A DNA stretch of 64,000 nucleotides from NCBI GenBank assembly GCA_033060915.1, contig CM065392.1:8565001-8629000 (forward strand). The letters are read 5' to 3'. Shown in pieces: positions 33,001-44,997 of this stretch. The notes below the pieces were generated by a model, which did not search any database, had not been told where the DNA came from, and saw nothing but the letters and a program-made list of their open reading frames with translations. The DNA comes from Euryodendron excelsum. Taxonomy: Eukaryota; Streptophyta; Magnoliopsida; Ericales; Pentaphylacaceae. Within the stretch, counting starts at the first letter, position 1, and each line of letters opens with the position of its first letter. Made by a program: the position numbers and the translations under genes.

Positions 33001-35921
33001 GCTCAGTTTGTTGTTTTTTTCCCTTTCCTGTTTTGACTTGAAAGTCACAGTTTCTTTTGCTTTGCCACTATTGCAGGTTGCTTTGTCTAGAAAATCTCCA
33101 TATGTTCAAACTGCCCATAGGGTGAGATTTTGAATTCTCCATGTTCCTTGTGAAACATTTTCTGGGTTTTCTATTCTGGAATGTTTTCCTGGAAATCTGA
33201 CATTCTTTTTTATTTGACATGTTGGAAATAATTTCTATTGGAAGGGTTAGTTATAAAGATTAATAAAAAAGGACATGTGGTGCATTTTTCACTTATTAGG
33301 TCAGTGGACTTATGCTCGCAAGTCATACTAGTATCCGGCACCTCTTCAGCAAGTGTTTGAGCCAGTACGAGAAGTTGAGAAAGAAGCAAGCCTTTCTTGA
33401 CAACTATCGAAAGTTCCCAATGTTTGCAGTAAGTTGCCCACCTCCTTACTATCGTTACTATATTTCAGCTCTTGTTTAACAATGTACTAAGAAATGCTAT
33501 TCTAGATGTATGATTATCGTATATAAATGGTCATTAATGATAGATTCTCTTTATGCTGAACCTGGTTTACTAGTTCTAATATGTCAAACCTCAATTTTGA
33601 TCCTGTGACTTCCCACTTTACTGCTTTTCTACATTCTGATGAGGTGTTTATCTACTGGAAGTCATCAAGGTGACACATTTGGCTACAGCTCTTATATTTG
33701 AATCAAAGGAGAGAGATAACTTTTTTTTTGTTTTATCAATAGTTGATTTGTTTAAAGTGACTGAAGCACTCCTGTCCTGTCAATAAGTGACATGTGGGTT
33801 GAGGTGAAAACACAATTACACACTTATATATTTCAGAGGGTACGCCTTGCCCTATCCTATTGGGATCAGTAAAACTTGGGACCTAGATACACCCCTTCCT
33901 GACATGCATTTCTTGAGTCCATTTAACATGTTCTTGGGATCATTATGTACAAACAAGTGGCACCATCTTGTAGTTTGTTTGGTGTTCAAGCTATTCTGGT
34001 GATATAGCCGTGAAGTTGTCTTACGGATTCTTCATCTAGGACTAGGAGGCAATATACATTTGATCGTGATGTTCAAAGAATCAGGGAGAGATGGGATTGT
34101 GGTGGCCTGAGGAAAACTGATCTTGGTTAAAGTGATGTGCTAGGCCTCAGACACTCAGATTCAGTTCATAGGCTGTAGAATTGCCCAAATTTTTTTAACC
34201 CATTAGAGTGGGTTGCTTGTCCTATCCAGTGCTCCGAGGAAGTGGAGGTCAACTGGGCACAGGACATGGCTATCCCTGCAAGGCAATGCCCAACACCCTG
34301 AGATGATCTATTTTGAGCAGCAGAGATAGCTCCATATTCAACCGTCACTTGGAGAATTTAGAGCATTAACAAAGTTTGTGATGTTTGGTTAACCATTATT
34401 TTTGTGCATTGTTTTCACGTGAGCATCTTGGATAATTCTAAATGTGAAACCTAGAGCTTTTTTATTGAACATGCTACAACCATTTTTTCTAGTAAGTTTT
34501 AAGTCAAGGAATCTAAGTTAAATGGTTCATTATTTTGATCAAACATTAGTGAACTCCAAAGTTGCCATCTTGATGTCTCCATGGGGATGGCATTATGCTG
34601 TCTAAGCCACCACACCTATGTTACCATAATACTCTATTGTCCTAGCGAATTACGTTTTTAGAATGACTTTCCGAAACATGTTACTCTCGCCATCCAAAAC
34701 GGCGAATTTAGCGATACAAAGCGATCCCAAACTTTTTTCTTATTTATATCTTTAAAGGTCACCTAATGGAGGAAAAAATCAATTATAATGAACAAAAATA
34801 TAGGAAGAATAGAATTTTGGCATAACAATATGAAAAAAAAGGCCATAATACTCCTAGAATGTGTTTTTAGAGGATTAATTTGAAATAAACATAAATTATG
34901 TTTTATTAAATGTTTGATTATTAAAGAAAATTCTTCTAGAAGTACCTTAATTCTAATAGTATACTTTATAGAAGTCTACCCCTACCATACCATATTTTAA
35001 AATATGGCGTATCACATTTCCGTTCTTATTCCACGTTCCGGAGCAATCCGGATTCTAGGTAACATAGCACCACACCAATCGCATTCTTCTACCTGTCCTT
35101 GCCAAGATGCAGACCCAAGACATTAGTGAGATAAAGAACATTTGTGTAGGTAGACTGCTTGTGTGCACCTTTAGCCAGTTTTTCATGTGCAGAATATCTT
35201 TTTTGAATTGGAGGAAATAATTTCTTAGAATGCTGTATTGCCAGGTATTGATGAATTCTGATGCTTTATCTTCCTTTCGGCCAAGGTTGTCATTATTGGA
35301 CCTGTTGACTTGTGACTACTGTGATGTGTGTACTGAGTCATTTCATATATAATCTTGTGTGATCATGAAAAGATATATAGGTGTGCTCAAGCTCATGAAT
35401 CACAATTGAAGATTTGTAGTTTCTAATGATATATCTTGCACAAGCATAACTAATTGAGGGTACAAAATTGAAGTTGAGAACTATCTGAATTCTTGGGCTG
35501 CAGGTCATTGTTTTCCAATATGGTCAATACCTTTTTTTATTACGGAAAGACATATGAAAGATGTGTCTCAGTTGTGTCTCTTTTTAGGCTGATCTGCTTT
35601 ATAGAGAGAGTGCTTGTATAACTGTATTACATGGGTCTGATTCCTGTATAATGGGAAACATGCAGGACAATGATCTTTCAGAATTTGATGAATCAAGGGA
35701 CATAATTGAGAGTTTGGTTGATGAATATAAAGCATGCGAGTCTCCAGATTACATCAAATGGGGAATGGAGGTTAATTTCCCCGGCCCCAGTTTCTGCCAT
35801 CTGTAGTTCTTTATAGTGAATATTAATGAGTTTCTATATATTTATGCAGGATCCAGATCACATTCTGACTGGAGAAGGCAATGCTACAGGAACAGTGGAT
35901 CCAAAATTAGGAGTAAGCTGA
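24522..35921 (+). CDS. TUBG1: Gamma-tubulin, complete gene with 11 coding exons
   Basis: Gamma-tubulin nucleates microtubules as the core of the gamma-tubulin ring complex; in plants it acts at the cell cortex, nuclear envelope, spindle and phragmoplast. Coding exons are 24522-24650, 25706-25906, 29808-29919, 30204-30604, 32370-32423, 32500-32604, 32896-32970, 33077-33121, 33300-33428, 35666-35770 and 35850-35921 (TGA at 35919). They join to 475 codons, against 474 in Arabidopsis as I recall it. The start [20 protein letters not shown] is diagnostic. The GTP-binding loop AGGTGSG is at residues 142-148, and the C-terminal domain includes [19 protein letters not shown]. All introns are GT-AG except intron 5, which begins GCAAGA. 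Residue 76 is Cys where I recall Gly in plant relatives. No frameshift or stop was found. Intron 2 (3.9 kb) and intron 9 (2.2 kb) are long. The symbol is the family's; the paralogue cannot be told. Confidence 0.97.
26981..27013. repeat. (TA)n microsatellite in gamma-tubulin intron 2
   Basis: CACACACA followed by an uninterrupted TA run of about 24 bp. Confidence 0.95.
28550..29415 (+). repeat. Degraded copia-type LTR remnant in gamma-tubulin intron 2
   Basis: TTCAATTGGTATAAGAA at about 29400 is a decayed form of TTCAATTGGTATCAGAGC, the LTR-end plus primer-binding phrase common in plant copia elements. About 200 bp upstream is TTTTTACTCTATTGGGG followed by TTTTCCACTC, the typical 3' half of such LTRs. 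A candidate TGTTAGATTATAAG start lies near 28550. No internal coding part follows, so only the LTR and a stub remain. Confidence 0.4.
30757..30783. repeat. Poly(T)-poly(G) junction
   Basis: A run of about 16 T is followed directly by about 10 G and then AGG. Exact lengths may vary or be affected by sequencing. Confidence 0.85.
31430..31740. mobile_element. Candidate hAT-type MITE in gamma-tubulin intron 4
   Basis: The block is full of phrases typical of plant hAT MITEs: GAAGTGCTTTTCAACTAAG, GTGTTTGGTTGCTGC, GAAAAGAGCTTTTAACTGC, CTAAACACTGAATGAAGCAC and AAGCCAAACACAGC. The two ends are loosely inverted to each other. An exact terminal repeat and 8-bp duplication were not established. Confidence 0.4.
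33429..35665 (+). other. Gamma-tubulin intron 9 (2.2 kb)
   Basis: AT-rich with no recognised domain. A segment near 34640-35070 with CGATACAAAGCGATCC and GTTCCGGAGCAATCCGG looks like a dispersed plant repeat, but I cannot classify it. Confidence 0.6.
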
Positions 35922-36311
35922 GTTTTTATTATGAATTAATGTTTTTATTTTATATTTTTTGGTTAATGCATTAATTTCTGGATGCTGCTGTGTATGTCTA
36001 TGCAACTCCGATGTATGAACTTTTTAGGTTTACTTTGGTGGGATTACTTGTGATCTATTTATGTTACTGCCAAGTGGATAACTTTTGTGCTCATTTGGGC
36101 TCTTGTGCATATATTACACGCTTGAAGTTTCATTTCCGTGTGGTTCTCTTTTGTTTCCTGAACTAGCATCCAAAAAATGACTTATTTTTTCTATTACAAT
36201 ATCAAAATTTTGATGGAGATCAAATTTATCGAAAAAAAGTAAAAAATATAGGATAGCAACTTGGCTCAAACTAGAAAGGTCCCTAGTAATACTGAAATAA
36301 GATCTGTGAGG

Positions 36312-36335
36312 ATATATATATATATATATATATAT
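36312..36335. repeat. (AT)n microsatellite
   Basis: An alternating AT run of about 24 bp downstream of gamma-tubulin. Confidence 0.9.
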
Positions 36336-36970
36336 TTTGCCATCAAATTATTATCTTAAATTAACTATCTCCTGCACCTTAATTTTTGAGTAAATTGACG
36401 TACAATTTTCACAGCTATATCTTAAGTTTTGATTAAATTGATGCTCCAAAATTCTCTCTCGGGTGAGAGATTTATATAAATATTTGATTTGCAATGATTT
36501 TTGACGTCAAAATGTGTTATTCAAGGGTTGTATAATTGTGTGGAGTACCTTTTGCTGGTAGTCTTCAGTGTTATCTGTGATGGTGTGCTTGCAGTGCCAT
36601 CTTATGATAAGCTTACATCTCAGTAGCATCCTTAATAGTCTGAGGAATTAGATAGAAGAAACTCTTAAAAGACTTCAACAAGGGCATGTCCATCATTACT
36701 ACCATTGTTAATGCACACGCCACTTTCTTTAACTGTTGAACATTTCAGGTGTGTGCCAAAAATTGGGTTGATTATCCGGGCTATGGGTTGGGTTCTCCAA
36801 AGTTCGAGCCACTTTGTTGGTCATACCAATGAGACATGATTTTGGGATGAACCAAATTCAGCCCAAACAGCTTTAATACAATAACAAATCCACTCCCTCT
36901 AATTAAATGTAGTTTTTACATACACACGCACATATATATACATTGTCTTCAAGATTTGTGGTACGTCCAA

Positions 36971-37060
36971 ACCCGAATGGATTTGGGCTTGGGTGGGTAG
37001 TTTTGACCAACTTAAAACCCGAATGGATTTGGGCTTGGTTGGGTAGTTTTGACCAACTTA
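36971..37060. repeat. Two-copy 46-bp tandem repeat
   Basis: ACCCGAATGGATTTGGGCTT followed by GGKTGGGTAGTTTTGACC recurs at 36971 and 37017 with one or two differences. Confidence 0.9.
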
Positions 37061-38124
37061 ATCTCAGGCTGGTTCGAATTAGTTGTTTCAATTGCATTTT
37101 CTTCCGTATGGTTCAATGATGATTCCCTCCATCAAAATTAGTTGTTTCTACTATTGAACGTTTTTTTCTTTCTACTTAATATCAGAAATGTGACTCCCCT
37201 GAAATTTAAATTTTCCGATCATAGGTATAGAATTTGCCGCTGGAAGTAACTGGAGGAACACAGTAAATTGGGATGGATGTGTTTGTGTTTGGTTTTTGCT
37301 ACCCTTTTAACCATAGTATGATATGGTATGTAATTTGACAATTTTTTATGTGTTTTAATTTTGTTCCCCCAAAATATATTTGTCTACACCTGAAAAATTG
37401 AGTACAGATTCTTATTGTATATATGGTTTTTCATTACCCGTCTATGATTGAGTTAGACAATTGTCCAATATGGTGTCACATAACACATATGATGATGAGA
37501 ATGTGTTATGGTGCATGCAAATTGAAGCTACTACCAAAAAAAAAAAAAAAGTCTAGTGGTTAGATAGTACTGGATACCCGGTAGTAACATACTGACATGT
37601 GATGAATAAATACCTTAGCAACCTAAATTTATAGTGTGATAAAGACTTAAAAACAAAATCTGAATTTGTGTAGTAAAAATTAAAAAAAAAAAATATCACA
37701 TGATAAAATCTGATAAGATCACAAATTTAAATGGTTGATATATTCAGTTTTCACGGGTCATCAGTACAATTAGTATCTGAGCAGTCTGTGATTGCAGTTT
37801 GCTATGCGCTTGCAAAAATGGCAATGGAATACCCATGAATAGTTTTTGTATTTCAAATTTGGATTCGGATTCTGGTTTGAAAGACCTTTTTCATAGTTAT
37901 TGATAATCTATCTCGAACTGGATGCGAACAATTAGAAGTTAAAAATGAAACAGAGGCACATACAGTTTCCTATATATCAGGAGTTACAAATCACAAGGCA
38001 GAAGAAAATGCTGCAAGTACCTAAGAGCATAATCAACTTTCACATACCTCCAACTCACTATGCTCAACATGCCAACCCCCTCCTTCTCTACCACCATCTT
38101 CCCACGGCCTTCATCCCTACCCGG

Positions 38125-38751
38125 TTACCCTAACCTCAAATCTGACACCAGCCCACTCGCTGTGATGCTGGAACGGCACCCCGGCGACGGAAGGTCCTCC
38201 GAGAACCACCCATCGGTCCCTGGAACAAAGCTTCCTTTGCCCTTGCAGTCCACCATTGTGAACACCCCTCTAAACCCTTCCAAAACTACAATCCACGTGA
38301 GCTTCAAGCTGTCTAACGCATCAACCGCCAAGAAATTCTCATCATGAATCTCTATATCGAACCGAAACACCCCATTGGGATTCAGATTGAGTTCAGAGAC
38401 TGGTTTCACTATGGTGAAAATGCATGAATCATCACTGTGGATGTCGATGGAATATATTAGGTTGCCGAGAGAAAGACAGGGTTTCAGAGGCTTCTGAAGC
38501 CGGCGCTTGGCTGATATGTGCCCGAGAGCATAGAGCCGGCGGTAGGGCATGGCGGGGTAGGCAGCCCGGAAGTTTGAGAGGGAGGGGAAGTGGGCGGAGC
38601 AAATGGGATTCCAGAGATGGTCTGAGGACATGGAAAGGAACCACGATTTGCACGCGCATGAAGCCATGGCTAGAGTTTTGGGGTCAAGATGGTTAGCAAC
38701 GAGAACAAAGACTTGCCATGGAGGTGAGCCATTAGGAGGTATCAAAGACAT
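38125..38751 (-). CDS. Small F-box protein, single exon (208 aa)
   Basis: F-box proteins are substrate adaptors of SCF ubiquitin ligases and bind SKP1/ASK through the N-terminal F-box. The ATG at 38751 opens 208 codons ending in TAA at 38125 without an intron. The F-box covers about residues 9-52: PPWQVFVLVANHLDPKTLAM, then CACKSWFLSMSSDHLW and the Pro/Phe-rich ICSAHFPSL. The rest lacks Kelch, LRR or LysM repeats. It has a VFRFDIEIHDENF segment and a closing FTMVDCKGKG...GTDGWFSEDLPSPGC part. I associate this layout with the small plant family around Arabidopsis At5g04010, from memory and with moderate confidence. GC content is clearly above the flanks, as expected for an intronless coding exon. 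Targets are unknown. Confidence 0.88.
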   Translation of the reverse strand: MSLIPPNGSPPWQVFVLVANHLDPKTLAMASCACKSWFLSMSSDHLWNPICSAHFPSLSNFRAAYPAMPYRRLYALGHISAKRRLQKPLKPCLSLGNLIYSIDIHSDDSCIFTIVKPVSELNLNPNGVFRFDIEIHDENFLAVDALDSLKLTWIVVLEGFRGVFTMVDCKGKGSFVPGTDGWFSEDLPSPGCRSSITASGLVSDLRLG

Positions 38752-39709
38752 TGCATTTACATGGGGTTTGTGTTTGTTTTACAACACGATTAAAAGTTTC
38801 TGTAATTTTTGGCAGTTTTGTTTCAGTTATACATGTAGTTTTGATTTTGAGTTTTAATGGGTGGGTGACACATGTTGTGCCATTCTCTGTTGCATGGTTA
38901 TGGAAGGCCACGTATGGTAGAGGTTCTATATGATGCTTGGAGGGCTTATGACACGTGTTGTCCAGTCTCAATTGGCTGAGAAAATTTGGGACAAATGTTG
39001 AGTCATATGTGGGATTTAAATTTCAGAATGAGAACCCATTAATTAATCCACGAAGGTAAACCCGCGAAACAAAAGAAGTACCAAGTAGTACCTAAAATGA
39101 CAGTGAATTTCAGGAAACTCATAACAATTAGCTAGAACTTTTTGATATAGCATATTTATGGGCTTGAACTTCTTTTTAACTAATGTTAAAAAAAAAAACT
39201 CTCCAAATTTAAAATTCTGATGAATAGGATTTTTTGGTAATTTTAATTAATAGATTAAATTTAGAAAGGTAATAATCAATATCGAACGGCAAACATGAAA
39301 TTTAACTTGAGGCTACTGTTATGACAGCTTTGGCTGTTGTCAATTTACAGATATACAAGCAGCGATTACCTTAAAAAGTTATTATTACTAATTTAAAGTG
39401 GTTTGTTTATTCAGTACTTTTGCGAACTGCGTGGCCGGTTTTGTTTATATTGTTTCTGTCCAATTAATTTGTGAAGTTTAGACCTGCTGAATTTGGGTGT
39501 TTGATGTTTACTGTCATAGAATTTCGCAATATAATTAAAGACAGTGCATGATTTGAAAACCTAGGGCTTTGTTAATGAAGTATGTTGATCCTAAACCCTA
39601 AATGTGTACACATAAATGATAGATCCATGAACAACATATCTTTAATAACTGTACAGTGTCCCAGTTAGAAGAACAGAAGAAACAAGTTCAAAATAAAAAT
39701 AAAAATAAG
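38752..39709. other. Upstream region of the F-box gene
   Basis: AT-rich sequence. No gene, repeat or clear core promoter was recognised. Confidence 0.4.
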
Positions 39710-39985
39710 CTACAACATAAATACAGACATAATTATAACCTCAACCTGTAATAAACAAAAGCCTTTTATGCCTTTAGGACCTTTCTTCATCCTTTCCAGA
39801 ACCCTTTCAAAAGCAGGCTTCCCTGTTGTTTCCTCTGAAGCAATTATCAAATCTGCTCTTCGTTGGTCTAGTAATGCTCTTACTACTAAATTAAACACAA
39901 ATGCTGCTGCTGCCACCTATCGAGCCGGAGGCGTGCCCTGTCTATCATTGTACGAATCTATATGCGGAATAAGAATAAAATAAAA
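39710..39985 (-). pseudogene. Possible exon or gene fragment with a coding-like frame
   Basis: The - strand frame reads RQGTPPAR, a TAG stop, then [33 protein letters not shown] and [15 protein letters not shown]. The composition is protein-like, with an amphipathic and basic character. TTTTGTTTATTACAG at about 39740 could be a splice acceptor inside it. There is no ATG or complete exon model. It could be a decayed exon of an unrecognised gene. Confidence 0.22.
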
Positions 39986-40767
39986 TCAAATCAAACCAAT
40001 ACCAAAATATTCATTCAATTCAAACCTTCATAATAATTTCAAAACCATTTTTGAAGCAACATTGACAGAAAGTGTATAATGTATCAAAATACTTTCATAA
40101 CAGCAAAAGACAGTCAATGAATATATGTAAATAATCCATATAAATTCTTGATGACACTAAACTGGACACAACATAGCAATACCACTTTTGCATTTTCACA
40201 CACCTAGTTTGGTTCAGAAAGAATTACTATAAGATGAGTCAGAAACACGTATCTTCCATTAGAGAGAAAACGCTTGGACATAACAAAAAGCCAATACCAA
40301 AGAATGATGTTATGACAGACTAAAAGCATTAAGAATTCTAACATATTTAGTTATTTCAAAATTGATTAATTGGACTGCGATTGGTTACCAATGAAAAGAA
40401 ATTAAACAAATCAGACATGCCTCCGCATATTGGTCTTCATTGGTCCTAAAAGATGAAGCAAGATTGCTCACAAGCTGTTGCTAAATAAAATTATTCTATA
40501 CAACAAAAAAGAAAAAAAAAAGGTGGTAATAACTCAACATATATGCATTTTGATTTTTTTTTAATCAATTATCCGATACACAACCCATTGTTCAACGGAA
40601 TAATGTTACAAAAACAACAAACAAGAAGAGAATCTAAAAAGTAATCACAATATAATTGGAGTAAACCTCACAAGCTAACAAATTTTTATTCTAAAAGATA
40701 AACAACCTTCTTCTCATGGTCGAACAGATTCAACTTCCCAAATTGATGGATACTAATGAGAAGAATG
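39986..40767. other. AT-rich stretch before copia element 2
   Basis: No feature was recognised. GAATG at 40763-40767 is the probable left target duplication of the copia element. Confidence 0.4.
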
Positions 40768-41158
40768 TTTTGGGTAGAGAATAAGTTATTCTATCAATTG
40801 GAGATAGAAAAACACAACGAATTTTTCATAAAAAAAAATCACTCACATGCAGAGCACTCTCTCTTTTCTCTCATTCCCTCTTTTTCTCATTGATATACCG
40901 TACAAGTACAACACAATATCTATATTTATACTTCTCAGATGAAGCATCAAGAAGGTTGAAGAGATTTCTCCGTTGGTCATCAATGGCGGACCACTGTAGC
41001 AAACACGGCGTACACGACTTTGACTCCTAGCTATGTTTCTTAATCTTTCTGCAACCTTCCATGGTTGAAGCTTGAAATGCTTCATCCTTAAGTTTCCATG
41101 GTTGCTCTGTCTTCAACTATGGAGGCTTCTAGATCTTGACAAGTTTACACTTTCAACA
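40768..41158 (-). repeat. 3' LTR of copia element 2
   Basis: 391 bp, ending CTTTCAACA on the + strand. It is nearly collinear with 44609-44997. The outermost bases have decayed from TGTT to TTTT. Confidence 0.93.
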
Positions 41159-41900
41159 TTCCCCCTTAAACTTGACCATACCAAGCATGAATTTTATTGT
41201 GATGAACACTTCATTTTTTAAAGGTTTTGTGAAAATATTCGTAGCTTGATCATATGTCTTGACATCGAGTTGATAAATTCTCCATTTGTGTTGTGCAACT
41301 AGTGAGATCATCAATCTGATAGTTTCCATGTGAGCAACAGGAGCAAATATTTCTTCATAATCAATTCAAATTTTTTGCTTATAGCCTTTAGCAACAAGTC
41401 TTGCTTTATACCTCTGAACTTCTCCTTCTGTATTTTTCTTGATTTGTATATCCATTTGACTCCAATGGGTTTCTTTCCTTCTGGAAGGTCAATAAATTTT
41501 CATGTGTTATTCTTTTCAATGGAAGTTATTTCTTTATCTATTACTTTCTTCCATCTTTTATCTGTTGTTACTTCTTCAAAAGAGTTTGGCTCACTGTTAG
41601 CAAATAAACAGAATAATTCAAAAAGATCACCTTGTTCTTATTTCGTAGTAACCTCATATAGCTCTTTGAGGCTTCTTATTTTTCTAGGTCTTTCTATAGC
41701 GGATGATGCTGGTGATGCTCCTGCTGATGTAGGTGACCCTAGGAAGGGAGTCTGTGGATCCATTTATTCTATTCTTGGTTGTTGAAATTGTTGAGATTCT
41801 TCATCTTTAAGATTCAAATTGATTTTCTCAATTTCTTTTGCATTGTCCCAGCTTCAAGCTTTATCTTCTTCAAAAATAACATTGTGACTCGTGATTACTT
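41159..41900 (-). pseudogene. RT start fused to RNase H end in copia element 2
   Basis: From 41560 downward the frame shows FIDLPEGKKPIGVKWIYK, then an ARLVAK-like region and IYQLDVK, all early copia RT. At about 41262-41268 it runs straight into TYDQATNIFTKPLK, which in relatives lies at the very end of RNase H. The DD-box of RT and the RNase H active site are absent. Stops also occur upstream of the joint. Confidence 0.85.
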
Positions 41901-43290
41901 CTTTTATAACAGAGTTATATAACTTATACCCCATTGTCTTGTCACCATTTTTGATAAAAATACATTTTTTTCCTTTGTCATCCAACTTGGTCCTTTTTGT
42001 CTGTGGAATCTGCACGTATACAACACAACCAAATATACGTAGATAGTTGGCACTAGGCTTGTGTCTGTTCCAAGCTTCTTATGGTGTTGCATCTCGTACA
42101 ATTTTGGTAGAACATTGATTCAATAGATATAATGTTGTTGATACTGCTTCAGCCTAAAAACCTTTAGGTAACTTCTTGTCTTTGAGCATGCTGCGTGCTA
42201 TGTCAAGAATGGTGCAGTTCTTTCTTTCAGCAACTCCATTGAGTTGAGTATTGTATCTTGGTGTGAACTGGTGTCTGATGCCATGCTCTCTACAGAAATC
42301 TTCAAATGCATCAGAAGTGTATTCTCTTCTTTGATCGGACAACAACGTCTTTATCTGGTATCCACTTTACTTTTCAATACTGGCTTTAAATTCTTTGAAT
42401 ATATTCAGCACCTTAGATTTTTTTTGAGTTAGTACACCCATGTTTTCCTGCTATAATAATCAATAAACGTGGGAAAATACTTGTTCTGTCCATTTGATAT
42501 TGGCTTTAACGGACAACATACATCGGTGTGCACTAGCTCCAGTAGTTTATTTGCTCTCCAGCTTGCCTGTCTTGCAAAATTCGTTTTTGCATGCTTGCTG
42601 AGGACACAACTTTCACAAACTTCACTAGGATGATTGATGTAGCCACTTCAACATCTTCTTCGTTGATAATAATCTCAAGCCTTCAAAATTTGAATGTCTT
42701 AGCCTCAAGTGTCCTAGTCAGCTTTTGCCAGTGATAATGATACTTAGGCATTTCAGTGAATCATGACGAATGTTTAGAGCAAACATTCTATTCTTTGACA
42801 CTCTGACATGTATAAGCTAATTACCACGATCATCTCTGACTGATAGGTGGAAATATTTTAATCTTATATCATAACCCTTTTCTAGTAGCTGTCTTAGACT
42901 CAATAGGTTATGCTTTATATTCGGCATATAAAAAACATTAGAAATATAATTATGAATGCCATTATTGAGCTTGATAAGAATGTTACCTCTTTCTTTCACT
43001 AGAACTTTTGAAAGATTGCCTAAAGAGACATGTCATTCCGTAGTATCGTCAAGCTCTACAAACATATGCTTTCTCCCGCACATGTGATTGTCGGCTCTTG
43101 TATCTAAGAACCTTACATCTTCATCTTTTGCAATCGTCTGATGAGCCATTAATATTATGGACTTTAGCTCACTTATTGCACCCAGATTAGCTTGCTCGCC
43201 AATTACAGCTTTTAAAGTCTGTGCATAACATTCATTGCTATAATGTTCACAACCCTGACATCTATAGCACTGCACATTTCTTTTATCAAT
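41901..43290 (-). pseudogene. Protease and integrase region of copia element 2, broken
   Basis: A CCHC zinc knuckle CYRCQGCEHYSNEC (about 43275-43230) precedes a protease-type FLDTRADNHMCG, in which the usual DTGA catalytic motif carries Arg in place of Gly. Then come NIKHNLLSLRQLLEKGYDI and the integrase core LLSDQRREYTSDAFEDFC, GIRHQFTPRYNTQLNGVAER. Several stops interrupt the frame between these blocks. Confidence 0.87.
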
Positions 43291-44160
43291 ATTTTGATGA
43301 TCATTGAAACCATCTCTTCTACCTCGTCCTCGTCCTCGTCCTCTTTGGAAAGATTGTTGTTGGAATCTTCCATTATTTCATCCAATGTTGTTATAACTCC
43401 TTTCTCCTCTTCCTCTGTTGTTGAAACTTCGTCCTCTTTGACCATGACCTCTTCCACGAAATGTTTGTGACATTTTTCTTTTCTCTTCTTTATTTTCTTT
43501 CAGCATCAGCTTTGACAGAGTGCTTGATCAAGAGACTTTGATGATGATTTCATGTTAATTTGTTGTTCGTGAATCTCCAATGAGGCTACTAGTTCATCGA
43601 TTGTCATAGAATCGAGATCTTTTGATTTTTCGATAGCCACAATTACATGATGAAATTAGAAGTCAAGGATCGAAGGAATTTTTTCGATTACCTGAATATC
43701 TTCTATCTTCTCTTCATTGCGTTTGATTTTATTTACCAGAGTCAAAGTTAGAATAGAGAATTCAGAAATTGACTCATTCTCGTGCATTTTCAGTAATTCG
43801 AACTTACTTTTTAGCATTTTAAGACGAATTCTTTTTATCTTCTCAATGCCGCAAAATGAAATTCGAAGGGCTTCCTATGCCTCTTTGGCAGTTGTTATTG
43901 AGGAGATCTTTTCAAAATTGGTTTCATCAAGGGCTTGGTAGATTAGGTACAATGTTTTTTTGTCCTTTTTCTTTGCGTCTCTGAGTGTTGCCTTCACTAT
44001 CTCACTCAAAGCTTCTTTTTCAGCTTTGGAGGCTGGTTCTGCAAAGCCTCGTTCAACAATATCCCACAAATCTTGTGATCCAATGAGTACTTTCATTTGA
44101 ATACTTTAGTTCTCATAATTTTCTTTGCCTAACCGCAAAAGTTGAGGCTGAAAGAAATTA
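43291..44160 (-). pseudogene. Gag region of copia element 2, broken
   Basis: The frame from about 44160 carries the copia gag start with MKVLIGSQDLWDIVERGFAE and DKKTLYLIYQALDETNFEKI. Later blocks include an RRLEILKMxE-like region and an Arg/Gly-rich stretch (43460-43290) before the zinc knuckle. One stop falls soon after 43875, and frames shift further on. Confidence 0.82.
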
Positions 44161-44594
44161 CTTGAACTTGCCATCTTTCACTTGGCAGGGACTTAAGTGA
44201 ATAATTTTAGATTTTAAGGGGTTGATATGAAATTAGGCTAAACTTGGGAGCCAATCTGTAATTTTAGCAACTTTTATCGGCAGGTTACTCTAGCGTCACT
44301 GTAGACGTCACTGTTGCGTCACCGTTGTGTTACTGTTGCGCTAATGTCTACTGATGTCACTTCGTCTTCTCTGGCAAAAAATGACTACAGATTTAAAACT
44401 TTCAATTTTAGATCTATGAATCCATTTTCGACGCTATTTGTGGTGTTGGACTCATATCGTCGAGATGAATCTTCTGGTGTGATAAAAAAATTGGTTTTGA
44501 CCAACTTGAATTTTGGGTGGAGGATGACTTCATGATCTGTTTTGCAAAAAAATAAATTTTGTAATATTTTGTGCTTTGTGATGACTCGTATCTA

Positions 44595-44606
44595 GCTCTG
44601 ATACCA
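44595..44606 (-). other. Primer-binding site of copia element 2
   Basis: TGGTATCAGAGC on the - strand, directly inside the 5' LTR. It is complementary to the 3' end of initiator methionine tRNA. Confidence 0.93.
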
Positions 44607-44608
44607 TA

Positions 44609-44997
44609 TGTTGCGTAGAGAATAAGTTATTCTATCAATTGGAGATAGAAAAACACAATGAATTTTTCATAAAAAAAATCACTCACATGCAGAGCACTCT
44701 CTCTTTCTCTCATACTCTTTTTTTCTCGTTGATATATCTTACAATCACAACCCAATACCTATATTTATACTTTTCAGATAAAGCATCAAGAAGATTGAAG
44801 AGATTTATCTGTTGGTCATCAATGGTGGACCACTGTAGCAAACACGACGTACACAACTTTGACTCCCAACAATGTTTCTTGATCCTTCTGCAACTTTTCA
44901 TAGTTGAATTTTCAAATGCTTCATCCTTAAATTTTCATGTTTGCTCCGTCTTCAATTCTGGAGGCTTCTAGATCTTGATAAGTTTACACTTTCAACA
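44609..44997 (-). repeat. 5' LTR of copia element 2
   Basis: 389 bp, + strand limits TGTTGCGTAGAG and CTTTCAACA. Confidence 0.95.

Larger units (their letters stand above)
35922..38124. other. Intergenic region between gamma-tubulin and the F-box gene
   Basis: It includes the 3' UTR of gamma-tubulin, an AT microsatellite at about 36312-36335, a two-copy tandem repeat at 36971-37060 and A-rich runs near 37537 and 37681. The two genes converge on this interval. No further gene was seen. Confidence 0.6.
40768..44997 (-). mobile_element. Ty1/copia retrotransposon with large internal deletion (4,230 bp)
   Basis: LTRs of 391 and 389 bp (40768-41158 and 44609-44997) bound a gag-protease-integrase-RT region in - orientation. 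The primer-binding site is the exact TGGTATCAGAGC and the polypurine tract is AAGGGGGAA. Flanks are GAATG (40763-40767) and GAACG (44998-45002), one mismatch apart, fitting an aged 5-bp duplication. The pol gene jumps from the early RT motif to the last codons of RNase H, so the catalytic RT core and most of RNase H are missing. The LTRs differ by roughly a tenth by eye. It could not have moved on its own in this form. Confidence 0.93.

Noticed and set aside
35908..35921. Additional 3' exon of gamma-tubulin, using GAGTAAGC as a donor
   Set aside because: The family normally ends within a few residues here, and the frame closes with TGA at the expected length of 475 codons.
38398..38696. + strand ORFs antisense to the F-box gene
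   Set aside because: They are shadows of a GC-rich intronless coding exon; no domain or splice support.
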